DNA of 11,916 nucleotides from DATMER01 sp036266195 (GCA_036266195.1 DATANP010000047.1:1-11916); one strand, 5' to 3'. Positions 1 to 6,836 are shown, numbered from the stretch's first letter. The notes: generated by a model not told the origin, from the letters alone. A program made the numbers and translations.

Positions 1-60
1 GCGTGGCGTCGCGCCACGAGGCGTGGCATCGCGCCACGAGGCGTGGCCCGGCGCGGCCGG
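1..60. repeat. 20-bp palindromic tandem repeat, about three units, cut by window edge
   Basis: Three head-to-tail 20-bp units occupy 1-20, 21-40 and 41-60. Units 1 and 2 differ at one base (position 8 versus 28); unit 3 keeps only the first seven bases and a GC-rich remainder. Each good unit carries a self-complementary core: CGTGGCG at 2-8 with CGCCACG at 12-18. Neighbouring units also pair across the junction (GCCACG at 13-18 with CGTGGC at 22-27). The array lies just downstream of the minus-strand VWFA gene stop at 67, so its RNA would fold at the 3' end of that transcript. No U-tract is visible. The left part is outside the window, so copy number is unknown. Confidence 0.8.
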
Positions 61-66
61 ACCGCC

Positions 67-2283
67 TTACCTCTGAACCACCTCGAACGGCAGCGAGCTC
101 ATCTCCTCGTTGCCGGTGACTGGGTCCTTCACGGCCACGCGCAGCACGTACTGGCCCGCGGCGAGGCCGGTGGGCTCGAAGGTGGCGAGGAGCTTGTCCA
201 CGCCCGCGATGCCCGTGGCCGTGCGTTCGACCAGGTCGATCCGGCCGCCGGTCATCATCTTGCCGTCCGAGCCGGTCACCTGGGCGTTGACTGCCACCTT
301 GCCGGAGCCGAGGTTATAGGCCACCAGGCAGAGCCGCGCCTGGTCCTCGGGGCGGAGGACCGGCTTGGCCGACGGTACGTAGGGCTCGCCGTTGACCGTG
401 AACGGGTAGACCACCGTCTGCCGGCCGTTCACCTCCGAGCTCTCCCGCACCAGCACCCAGCTCCGCTGCTCCTCCATGAAGAATGGCGGCAAGAGCACGG
501 GATCGGTCGCGGCGTAGGCCGGCACCTGGACCGGCGCCATGGACACGACCGTGCGGCCGGTGTCGGCGTTGCGCACCAGCACCCGCACCCGGTAGCTGCC
601 CGGCGTCAGGTCGAAGTGGCCGTAGTACTTGATGCCGCCCTCCTCGAGCCCCTGGCGGCCCTTGCCCATGTCGAGCGTGACCACCTCGGAGAAGAAGTCG
701 CGCATCTGGCCCAGGCCGTCGTTGACGTAGGCGTAGAACTCCACGTTGAGCTTGCCGCCCACGTGGTTTTCGAGCAGCTTGCGGCCCGGCACCTCGATGA
801 TCACCGGCACGTAGGCCATGCTCTCGTTCGAGCGGAACGGCGCCACCAGGAGATTCAGATCGAGATCGCGCCGGGGCGCGGCGTCGACGATGCCGCCCGA
901 GGCGAGCAGGGTCTTCTCCAGCGGGTCGAGGTCCTTGAACGGCCGCGGCTCGTAGTAGCCGGCGCGGTGCGACAGGCGGGCGCCGGCCGGCAGCTTCGCC
1001 TTGACCTTGAGCCGGTGATAGGAGCCGTTGAGCTTCAGGTCGGAGCGCTCGAAGGTCAGCAGGTAGGTGACGCTCGTGCGGTCGAGCACGTCGTCGAGCT
1101 GCTCGCCCAGGTCGTTGGTGTCCTTGAACAGCTCGCCGCCGGTCTCGTTGGCCATGTAGAAGAGACCTTCCTGGCCGTTGCGGATCCTGCCGCCGCTGGC
1201 TTCGGCGGTCGTGCGCAGGCCGCCGATGTCCACCGCCTGGATCACGCAGTCGGCGCGGCGGAACTCCTCCAGCATCTTGTTGAGGGCGGTCTGCAGCTCG
1301 GTGTTGCCGTAGCGCTGGTCGCTGTCGGACAGCCAGAGCTGGCCGTTCTGGGCCGCAGCGTCGTCCTTGAGCGCCTCTTCCGAGCCGGTCTCGCTGCGGC
1401 CGAGCAGGAGCTTGCTGTCGAAGCCCTCGGAGAAGAGCACGACCTGCTTGCGGCCGGGGACCGAGTCGAGCGTCCTGGCCATGGCGCCCAGCGCCTTGGT
1501 GAAGGTCGTAATGCGGCTGCGCTCGTAGGTGCGCTCCTCCCGGTCCGCCATGTGGGTGATGGCGCCGAGGAACTCCGAGGCCGCCTGGTCCTGCTGGTTC
1601 TGCAGCTCCTGGCCGCGCGCCGAGGTGCTGGAGCGCGGCGACGCGAGGTCCACCGTGTTCGTGGTCGGGGGCGCGATCATGAAGCGCAGGGGGTCGTACT
1701 TGAACGTCCCCTCCCGCATCGTGGTGAGGCCCAGGGTGTCGATGGCGCGGGCGAGCTGCGCGCGGTCGGGCGTGAAGGTCACCACCAGGCGCGGGCCCTG
1801 CTCGATCGAGTAGGTCGCCACGGCCGCGAGGTCGGTCGGATGGAGCGACGAGAGCAGGAAGTCGCGCGCCGCGAGCCGGGCCTTGAGGATCGCCGTCGGG
1901 GTCGAGAAGGAGAAGTCGAAAAGCAGCAGGAAGTGGCGCCGGCCGGGCGCCTGGACCTCGTCGGGATCGGCCGGCGCGGCCTTGGCGCCAGGCGTCCAGG
2001 CGGCCGGCGCCTTGCGGCTCCCCAGGTCCACCACCTCGAAGCCCGTCACCGTCTGCTTCTGGCCGGCGTCGTAAACCTCGAAGTCGGCGGCGGTCAGGCC
2101 GCGCACCGGCTGGCCGTCGCGGCCCACCACGTTGACCGGCACCTCGACGGCGACGACCTGCGACGTTTCCTCGAACTTCTGCTCCGCGATGGGAGTCTTC
2201 TCGGGCGGCTTGGGCGGCGCGGCGGCGAGCAGCACCGGCAGGACGAGGAGGGCCAGGAGGAATCTCGGGATGCGTCGACTCAT
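67..2283 (-). CDS. Secreted VWFA-domain protein, acidobacterial VWFA-related family
   Basis: The product has 738 residues. Residues 1-22 form a Sec signal peptide (SRR basic start, hydrophobic core, AAA before a Pro-rich stretch). Residues about 40-90 match the N-terminal region usual in VWFA-related acidobacterial proteins (VPVNVVGRDGQPVRGLTAADF). The VWFA fold follows with a MIDAS-type metal motif D123-x-S125-x-S127 and a later candidate metal ligand D289 in LFSEGFDS. Residues about 390-430 (TSVTYLLTF ... HRAGYYEPR) are also typical of this family. A C-terminal part of about 260 residues is probably beta-rich and I do not recognise it. The ATG at 2283 has an AAGGAGG ribosome-binding site at 2295-2289, five bases upstream. 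It lies 25 nt after the transglutaminase/TPR gene, so the two are probably co-transcribed. VWFA domains with intact MIDAS bind protein ligands through a divalent metal; the ligand is unknown. The family call is confident, the role is not. Confidence 0.93.
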   Translation of the reverse strand: MSRRIPRFLLALLVLPVLLAAAPPKPPEKTPIAEQKFEETSQVVAVEVPVNVVGRDGQPVRGLTAADFEVYDAGQKQTVTGFEVVDLGSRKAPAAWTPGAKAAPADPDEVQAPGRRHFLLLFDFSFSTPTAILKARLAARDFLLSSLHPTDLAAVATYSIEQGPRLVVTFTPDRAQLARAIDTLGLTTMREGTFKYDPLRFMIAPPTTNTVDLASPRSSTSARGQELQNQQDQAASEFLGAITHMADREERTYERSRITTFTKALGAMARTLDSVPGRKQVVLFSEGFDSKLLLGRSETGSEEALKDDAAAQNGQLWLSDSDQRYGNTELQTALNKMLEEFRRADCVIQAVDIGGLRTTAEASGGRIRNGQEGLFYMANETGGELFKDTNDLGEQLDDVLDRTSVTYLLTFERSDLKLNGSYHRLKVKAKLPAGARLSHRAGYYEPRPFKDLDPLEKTLLASGGIVDAAPRRDLDLNLLVAPFRSNESMAYVPVIIEVPGRKLLENHVGGKLNVEFYAYVNDGLGQMRDFFSEVVTLDMGKGRQGLEEGGIKYYGHFDLTPGSYRVRVLVRNADTGRTVVSMAPVQVPAYAATDPVLLPPFFMEEQRSWVLVRESSEVNGRQTVVYPFTVNGEPYVPSAKPVLRPEDQARLCLVAYNLGSGKVAVNAQVTGSDGKMMTGGRIDLVERTATGIAGVDKLLATFEPTGLAAGQYVLRVAVKDPVTGNEEMSSLPFEVVQR

Positions 2284-2288
2284 TGCAG

Positions 2289-2295
2289 CCTCCTT
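2289..2295 (-). promoter_or_regulatory. Shine-Dalgarno site of the VWFA gene
   Basis: On the minus strand the bases read AAGGAGG, five nucleotides before the ATG at 2283. This fixes the start codon and shows that the second gene of the minus-strand operon has its own strong initiation signal. Confidence 0.85.
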
Positions 2296-2308
2296 GGACC
2301 GCGGGCGG

Positions 2309-3439
2309 TCACTGGCCGAGCAGCCGGGCGTATTGGAGAGCGTCCTGGTTGGTCGCGTCCAGCTTCAACGCCCTTTCCAGGTGATGCCGGGCCTTCTCCA
2401 GGTCGCCCAGCGCGACATAGACCTTGACGAACCCGACGTGGACCTCGGGCAGCTCGCTGTCCTGGCGCATGGCGCGCACCATGTAGTCGAGCGCCTTGTC
2501 GTTCTCGCCGCGGCTGAGCGCCATCTCCCCCTGGTAGACGAAGAAGAAGGGGTTCGAGGCGTTGCTCTCCTCCAGCTTGGCGAGGAGCTGGTCGGCCTCG
2601 GCGCCGCGGCCGGTCTGCTGGTACAGACGGGTCAGGTTGGTCAGGAGCATGGGGTTCTCGGGATCGATCTCGAGCCCCTTCTGATACATCTCGAGGGCCT
2701 TTTCCGGCTGGCCGCCGCGGGCCAGGGCGACCCCCATGTTGTTGATCGCCTTCTCGAAGCGCGGCGCGATGCCGACCGCGATGTCCAGGAGCTGCTTGGC
2801 CTTCTCCAGGTCGCCGGCCATGAGCGCCTCGGCGCCCAGGTTGTTGTAGTAGTGGGCCGAGGCGCGCAGGTCGTCGATCGGGTTGAACTTCTTGTAGGCC
2901 TTCGGGCGGTAGGGGAGGAAGTCGTAGGTCTTGAGCTCCCCCTCCAGGTACATGCCGGCCACGATGTGCCCCTGGCTGACGACCATGCCCTCGCGGTGGT
3001 TCCACTTCTGGTAGTCGGTGACCTCGACGTAGAACGGGTTGAGCCCCTGCTCGCGGGCCACGCCGACGAACAGGTTCACGAACGACAGGCAGTTGCCCTG
3101 CTGCGTGCGGAAGGTCTCGACGGCGTTGCGGGTCGGGGTGAGGGAGTAGCTCAGCTTGAGGTCCTCGAAGATGAAGCGCAGGACCTCGTTGATCTTGCTG
3201 CGCTCGGACGGGGCCTGGCGGAGGCGCTGCTGGAGCGCCTGGCGCAGCTCCGGGGTGATCTCGAAGGGGATCTCGATCCCGGCGGCGAGCTGGGGGCCCA
3301 CCTGCTGCGCATACTGCTGCCGCAGGTGTCCGGTCGAGTCGAACTCCTGGTAGTGCACGCAGGCGCCGGCGGACAGCAGAACCGCCAGAAGGACGGCGGC
3401 GGACGGCGGACGGAGCAGACGGCGAGTCCTGGACCTCAT
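2309..3439 (-). CDS. Lipoprotein with transglutaminase-like domain and C-terminal TPR array
   Basis: The product has 376 residues from the ATG at 3439. Residues 1-26 are a lipoprotein signal peptide with a hydrophobic core and Cys27 as the likely lipidated residue (SAGAC), so the protein is probably membrane-anchored in the envelope. Residues about 78-180 resemble a transglutaminase-like (papain-fold) domain: Cys117 in QQGNCLSF, His158 in SQGHIVAG and Asp173 in KTYDFLP fit the Cys-His-Asp catalytic triad in order and spacing. From about residue 194 to the end are roughly five TPR units (for example AINNMGVALARGGQPEKALE). Members of this superfamily act as cysteine peptidases, amidases or crosslinking enzymes; the substrate here is unknown. 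A TTG at 3481 would add 14 residues (MSRRRIFPGIVSDP) but spoils the short basic N-region. The ATG at 3439 has no clear Shine-Dalgarno; a -10-like element lies immediately upstream. It is the first gene of a two-gene operon with the VWFA gene. Confidence 0.87.
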   Translation of the reverse strand: MRSRTRRLLRPPSAAVLLAVLLSAGACVHYQEFDSTGHLRQQYAQQVGPQLAAGIEIPFEITPELRQALQQRLRQAPSERSKINEVLRFIFEDLKLSYSLTPTRNAVETFRTQQGNCLSFVNLFVGVAREQGLNPFYVEVTDYQKWNHREGMVVSQGHIVAGMYLEGELKTYDFLPYRPKAYKKFNPIDDLRASAHYYNNLGAEALMAGDLEKAKQLLDIAVGIAPRFEKAINNMGVALARGGQPEKALEMYQKGLEIDPENPMLLTNLTRLYQQTGRGAEADQLLAKLEESNASNPFFFVYQGEMALSRGENDKALDYMVRAMRQDSELPEVHVGFVKVYVALGDLEKARHHLERALKLDATNQDALQYARLLGQ

Positions 3440-3449
3440 GGGATCTGAA

Positions 3450-3481
3450 ACTATACCAGGGAAAATGCGGCGGCGTGACAA
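3450..3481 (-). promoter_or_regulatory. Candidate promoter of the minus-strand operon (extended -10)
   Basis: On the minus strand TATAGT (3455-3450) is preceded by TGG, which makes an extended -10 element, one mismatch from TATAAT. A TTGTCA (3481-3476) lies upstream, but its spacer of about 20 nt is longer than ideal. A start site about seven bases below the -10 would fall near 3443, only a few bases before the ATG at 3439. That implies an almost leaderless transcript, in keeping with the missing Shine-Dalgarno. It is inferred from consensus matching alone. Confidence 0.45.
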
Positions 3482-3513
3482 GCCCCGAATGCCTTCAGAA
3501 TATTGGATGAGAA

Positions 3514-3544
3514 CCGTTCAAACGGCTGGATCGGAGCGCCTCCG
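3514..3544. promoter_or_regulatory. Candidate activator-binding dyads upstream of the sigma-54 promoter
   Basis: Two inverted repeats lie close together: CCGTT-CA-AACGG at 3514-3525 and CGGAG-CGC-CTCCG at 3532-3544. Their centres are about 123 and 105 bp upstream of the start site predicted for the sigma-54 promoter, the usual distance for enhancer sites of sigma-54 activators. The arms are only five base pairs, so each could occur by chance; position is the main argument. Confidence 0.35.
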
Positions 3545-3616
3545 GCGTTTCGGACAGAATTCTTCAACGCGCTGGTTTCAAAGAGTTTGGGATCTGTTCC
3601 GGGGGGCTCCGTTGCG

Positions 3617-3632
3617 TGGCACCCTGATTGCT
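3617..3632 (+). promoter_or_regulatory. Sigma-54 (RpoN) type -24/-12 promoter of the receptor gene
   Basis: The 16 bases TGGCACCCTGATTGCT match the sigma-54 consensus TGGCACR-N4-TTGCW at all specified positions except the seventh, which is C instead of a purine. The invariant GG (3618-3619) and GC (3630-3631) are separated by exactly ten bases. The predicted start is near 3643, giving a leader of about 174 nt before the receptor ATG at 3817. If used, transcription would depend on RpoN and an ATP-hydrolysing enhancer-binding protein; neither gene is in the window. Confidence 0.7.
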
Positions 3633-3661
3633 TGACCCGGACTTGCCATGTTGGCTAGAGT
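3632..3661 (+). promoter_or_regulatory. Overlapping sigma-70-like promoter of the receptor gene
   Basis: TTGACC (3632-3637) matches five of six bases of the -35 consensus, and TAGAGT (3656-3661) four of six of the -10, with an 18-nt spacer. Start would be near 3668. The -35 box shares base 3632 with the sigma-54 element, so the two polymerase forms could not bind at once. Confidence 0.4.
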
Positions 3662-3703
3662 TCCACCTTCGAATGGGTATCAGAATTCCTTCAGGGGATT
3701 TGG

Positions 3704-3713
3704 AAAGGAGGTG
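3704..3713 (+). promoter_or_regulatory. Orphan near-perfect Shine-Dalgarno sequence in the receptor leader
   Basis: AAAGGAGGTG is complementary to the 16S rRNA 3' end over ten bases but lies over 100 nt upstream of the receptor ATG. No ATG, GTG or TTG follows at a usable distance; only CTG codons (3714, 3718) do. The CTG at 3718 is in frame with the receptor and would add 33 residues before the signal peptide. It could be a ribosome standby site, part of a leader switch, or chance. Confidence 0.45.
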
Positions 3714-3800
3714 CTGCCTGGGAAGAGAGCAATCCGGCTTTCTTTCGCTTCGTCTTTTCAAGGCCTCGCGCGTGCGGCGCTGGGCTCACCAACCACACAT

Positions 3801-3806
3801 GGGAGG
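3801..3806 (+). promoter_or_regulatory. Ribosome-binding site deciding the receptor start
   Basis: GGGAGG lies ten bases before the ATG at 3817. The reading frame stays open upstream to a TTG at 3628, but only the ATG at 3817 places a canonical signal peptide at the N-terminus, and the TTG at 3628 lies inside the sigma-54 promoter. Confidence 0.7.
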
Positions 3807-3816
3807 TTCAACTGAA

Positions 3817-6780
3817 ATGAAGAGCATCAATCTTTGGGGACGGGTGGTTGCCGTCGCCGCGTTGCTGCTCCTGGTCGGGGTTCCCGGTTTTGCCCAGTTG
3901 CAGACCGGTAACCTGTTCGGCACTGCCGTCGACGATCAGGGAGCTGCGCTGCCCGGTGTCACCGTGACCCTTTCGGGTCAGGGTGCTCCGGCCGTGCAGG
4001 TGACGGACGCCCAGGGCAAGTTCCGTTTCCTCAACCTGTCGCCGGGTTCCTACAAGCTGGAGTCCCAGCTTGAAGGGTTCTCGAGCGTCGAGTATCCGAA
4101 CATCGTCATCAACGTCGGTCGCAACACCGAGATCGAGGTGACGATGAACGCGGCTGTCGAGGACGTGATCACGGTCACGGCCGAGTCGCCGCTGCTCGAC
4201 GAGCGCCGGATTTCCACCGGCGCGAGCGTCAGCCAGACGGAGCTCGAGAAGATCCCGACGGCGCGTGACCCCTGGGCCATCCTGCAGACGACCCCCGGCG
4301 TTCTCACCGACCGCGTCAACGTGGGCGGCAACGAGAGCGGTCAGCAGTCGTCGTTCGTCGGCCCCGGCGCCGGTGGCGACCAGTCGGTTTGGGCGGTGGA
4401 CGGCGTGGTGATCACCGACATGGCGGCCCTCGGTTCCACCCCGGCGTACTTCGACTTCGACTCCTTCGAGGAGATGCAGGTCACGACCGGCGGTTCCGAT
4501 ACGACCAACGCCACCCCCGGCGTCACGCTGAACATCGTGACGAAGCGCGGCACCAACGAGTGGCGCGGTTCCGGCCGTTACCTCACGGCCGACCAGGACT
4601 GGCAGTCGGATCTGGACATCGGCAGCGTCAAGCTCGGCAAGGACATTCCGGGCACGACCGCCAACGAGAAGCAGTCCGCGTTCAAGCAGGGCAACCGCAT
4701 CGTCAAGGTCGAGGACTACGGCGCGGAGCTCGGCGGCCCGATCGTCAAGGACCGCCTGTGGATCTGGGGCTCGATGGGTCGTCAGAAGATCGACCTCCTC
4801 ACGATCGCCGACGTGGCCGACAAGACCGACCTCAAGACCGCCAACCTGAAGTTCAACGCCCAGATCGCGCCGAGCAACTCGGCGACGCTCTTCGCGCTGA
4901 ACAGCGACAAGGTGAAGATCGGCCGCAACGCCGGTCCGACCCGCCCCCAGGCGACCACCTGGGACCAGTCGAAGTTCGGAGACGACCCGACGGCCTGGAA
5001 GGTCGAGGACACGCACATCTTCTCCTCGGCTTTCTACCTGACGGGCATGTACTCGATCGTCAACGGCGGCTTCCAGCTCGTTCCGGAAGGCGGCCCGGGC
5101 CCGAGCGGCCCGAACACCGCTCTCGACGACACCTTCACCTGGCAGAACAACTTCCTCCTCTACCAGACCGAGCGGCCCCAGGAGCAGTTCAAGGCCGACG
5201 CGTCGTCCTTCTTCAACACCGGCAACCTGAGCCACGAGCTCAAGTTCGGCGCCGGCTACCGCGAGGCCGAGGTCGCGACCCTGTCCGAGTGGCCCGGGTT
5301 CGGTCTCGAGCTGAACTACTACATCGCCTCCGGTTACAACTACAACATCGTCGGCCTGACCCGCGCGGCCTTCCCGGCCATCACCCAGAAGTACACCAGC
5401 GCGTACGTCCAGGACACGATGACGGTTGGCAACCTGACCTTCAACGCCGGTCTGCGCTACGACCTGCAGGGTGGTGAGAACACCGCCCGCACCGTGGCCG
5501 CCAACTCGAAGTTCCCGAGCATTCTGCCGTCCGTGTCCTACGGCGGCGGCGACATCGGGTTCGAGTGGGAGACGATCGCTCCCCGCCTCGGCGTGACCTA
5601 CGCCCTGGGCGAGAGCCGTCAGACCCTCCTCCGCGCCAGCTACTCGCGCTTCGCCGACCAGCTCGGCACCGCGAACAGCATCGCGACCAACCCGCTGTAT
5701 GCCTCGACCTACGTCTACTACTTCTACAACGACCTCAATCACAACGGCCATGCCGATCCGAACGAGGTCATCACCAACGAAGAGCCGTTCGGCGTGAGCG
5801 GCAACTACGACCCGCGCACCGGCGGTCTGCTGGTTTCCAACCAGTTCGACACCGACTTCCAGGCGCCGGTCACCGATGAGCTCCTGCTGGGTGTCGAGCA
5901 CGCTCTCCGTCCGGAGTTCGTGGTCGGCCTCAACCTGACCTACCGTCAGTACACCAACCTGGTCGAGACCGAGCGGCTTGTCTTCGACGGCAACGCCTAC
6001 TCGGACGCGAACCTGGATCAGCGCGGCCGTGTCCACACCCGGAACGACTACCGCACCAAGAACGTCACCTTCACTCTGCCCAACGGGCAGCAGCGCACGG
6101 TGACGGTGTATGAGCTCAAGCCTGGCATCACCACCCGCAACGGCTTCTTCTACACCAACGGCGACCGCGAGCAGGAGTTCAAGGGCGCCTCGGTGACCTT
6201 CAACAAGCGCCTCGCGAACCGCTGGATGCTTCGCGGCAACGTCTCCTGGCAGGATTGGACCTGGAACGTTCCGGACAGCGAGCTCGAGGACGCCACTCCG
6301 CTTCTCGGCATCGGCCATGACGGCGACCCGGTCCTCCAGGGCTCGGGCACCGGCTCCGGCTCCAAGGGCGGCGTCTACATCAACTCCAACTGGTCCTACA
6401 GCGTGAACGGCATGTACCAGATCGCTCCGGACCGGCCGTGGGGCTTCAACCTCGCGGGCAACCTGACCGGCCGTCAGGGCTATCCGATCCCCTACTTCGG
6501 CCGCGTCACCCGTAACGGCATCCCGGGCTCCACGAGCGTCCAGATCGCTGGCGCCGACGAGTTCCGGAACCAGGACATCCATGTGTTCGATGCCCGCGTC
6601 GAGAAGGAGTTCACCTTCTCCGACTTCGGCATGACCCTGGGTGTGGACGTGTTCAACGCGCTGAACGAGTCCTACGTGCTGCAGCGCCAGCACCGGCTCG
6701 GCAACGCCCGTACGGACAACGTCACCGAGATCCTCAGCCCGCGCATCTTCCGTATCGGTGCGCGCCTGAGCTTCCGGTAA
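3817..6780 (+). CDS. Oar-like TonB-dependent outer-membrane receptor
   Basis: The product has 987 residues. Residues 1-26 are a Sec signal peptide (GVPGFAQ, cleavage after Ala26). Residues about 30-113 form a carboxypeptidase-regulatory-like beta-sandwich (GAALPGVTVTLSG ... FLNLSPGSYKLE). Residues about 114-245 are the plug domain (EDVITVTAESPLLDERR, VWAVDGVVIT), and the rest is an outer-membrane beta-barrel. This architecture and length fit Oar-like receptors, which are abundant in Acidobacteriota and named after the Myxococcus Oar protein. There is no cysteine, as usual for outer-membrane barrels. Residues 639-650 (DLNHNGHADPNE) fit an EF-hand-type calcium loop, probably extracellular. The C-terminus is RIGARLSFR, so the aromatic residue expected last is second to last. 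No TonB, ExbB or ExbD gene and no SusD-like partner is present. The gene is monocistronic: it has its own promoter region and a strong terminator 20 nt after the stop. The transported substrate is unknown; protein or peptide uptake, or adhesion, is possible. Confidence 0.93.
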   Translation: MKSINLWGRVVAVAALLLLVGVPGFAQLQTGNLFGTAVDDQGAALPGVTVTLSGQGAPAVQVTDAQGKFRFLNLSPGSYKLESQLEGFSSVEYPNIVINVGRNTEIEVTMNAAVEDVITVTAESPLLDERRISTGASVSQTELEKIPTARDPWAILQTTPGVLTDRVNVGGNESGQQSSFVGPGAGGDQSVWAVDGVVITDMAALGSTPAYFDFDSFEEMQVTTGGSDTTNATPGVTLNIVTKRGTNEWRGSGRYLTADQDWQSDLDIGSVKLGKDIPGTTANEKQSAFKQGNRIVKVEDYGAELGGPIVKDRLWIWGSMGRQKIDLLTIADVADKTDLKTANLKFNAQIAPSNSATLFALNSDKVKIGRNAGPTRPQATTWDQSKFGDDPTAWKVEDTHIFSSAFYLTGMYSIVNGGFQLVPEGGPGPSGPNTALDDTFTWQNNFLLYQTERPQEQFKADASSFFNTGNLSHELKFGAGYREAEVATLSEWPGFGLELNYYIASGYNYNIVGLTRAAFPAITQKYTSAYVQDTMTVGNLTFNAGLRYDLQGGENTARTVAANSKFPSILPSVSYGGGDIGFEWETIAPRLGVTYALGESRQTLLRASYSRFADQLGTANSIATNPLYASTYVYYFYNDLNHNGHADPNEVITNEEPFGVSGNYDPRTGGLLVSNQFDTDFQAPVTDELLLGVEHALRPEFVVGLNLTYRQYTNLVETERLVFDGNAYSDANLDQRGRVHTRNDYRTKNVTFTLPNGQQRTVTVYELKPGITTRNGFFYTNGDREQEFKGASVTFNKRLANRWMLRGNVSWQDWTWNVPDSELEDATPLLGIGHDGDPVLQGSGTGSGSKGGVYINSNWSYSVNGMYQIAPDRPWGFNLAGNLTGRQGYPIPYFGRVTRNGIPGSTSVQIAGADEFRNQDIHVFDARVEKEFTFSDFGMTLGVDVFNALNESYVLQRQHRLGNARTDNVTEILSPRIFRIGARLSFR

Positions 6781-6799
6781 ACCTGGAATAGCAGTAGCG

Positions 6800-6836
6800 A
6801 AACGCCGGGGGGCTCGTCCCCCCGGCGTTTTTGTTT
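6800..6836 (+). terminator. Strong intrinsic terminator of the receptor gene
   Basis: A perfect 13-bp stem (AAACGCCGGGGGG at 6800-6812 with CCCCCCGGCGTTT at 6818-6830) encloses the five-base loop CTCGT and runs into the T-rich tail TTTTTGTTT (6828-6836). It begins 20 nt after the receptor stop and separates the receptor gene from the next operon. The stem reads as A-rich on the other side, but no gene converges on it. Confidence 0.95.

Larger units (their letters stand above)
3440..3816. other. Divergent intergenic regulatory region and receptor 5' leader
   Basis: These roughly 380 bp lie between two divergently transcribed genes. The region is visibly richer in A and T than the flanking genes and has no convincing coding region; the two short open frames of 65 codons in it lack signals and family resemblance. 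It holds, from left to right, a minus-strand -10 element (3450-3455), dyads at 3514-3525 and 3532-3544, a sigma-54 promoter (3617-3632), a sigma-70-like promoter (3632-3661), an unpaired AAAGGAGGTG (3704-3713) and the receptor ribosome-binding site (3801-3806). The octamer CAGAATTC occurs twice, at 3555-3562 and 3681-3688. Confidence 0.8.

Noticed and set aside
1..60. CRISPR array at the left edge
   Set aside because: The 20-bp units are directly adjacent with no spacers, so this is a tandem repeat.
43..2427. Open frame of 794 codons on the plus strand, opposite the VWFA gene
   Set aside because: The product is His-, Arg- and Leu-rich with no family resemblance, and the opposite strand has a clear gene with signal peptide, MIDAS and ribosome-binding site.
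2132..3448. Open frame of 438 codons on the plus strand, opposite the transglutaminase/TPR gene
   Set aside because: It spans two real minus-strand genes and their spacer; its Val-, Leu- and Gly-rich product has no recognisable domain.
3440..3481. TTG start at 3481 for the transglutaminase/TPR lipoprotein
   Set aside because: It has no good ribosome-binding site, would place the -10 element inside the gene and gives a poorer lipoprotein signal peptide.
3438..3761. Two short open frames (plus 3438-3635, minus 3564-3761) in the divergent region
   Set aside because: They have no ribosome-binding site, run through the promoter elements and show no signal peptide or family resemblance.
3711..3815. 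Small leader-peptide gene from the GTG at 3711 to the TGA just before the receptor ATG
   Set aside because: The GTG lies within the Shine-Dalgarno sequence itself, so it cannot be the start served by that site.
3628..3816. Extension of the receptor to the TTG at 3628
   Set aside because: The TTG lies inside the sigma-54 promoter, and the extension would bury the signal peptide. The ATG at 3817 has a GGGAGG site.
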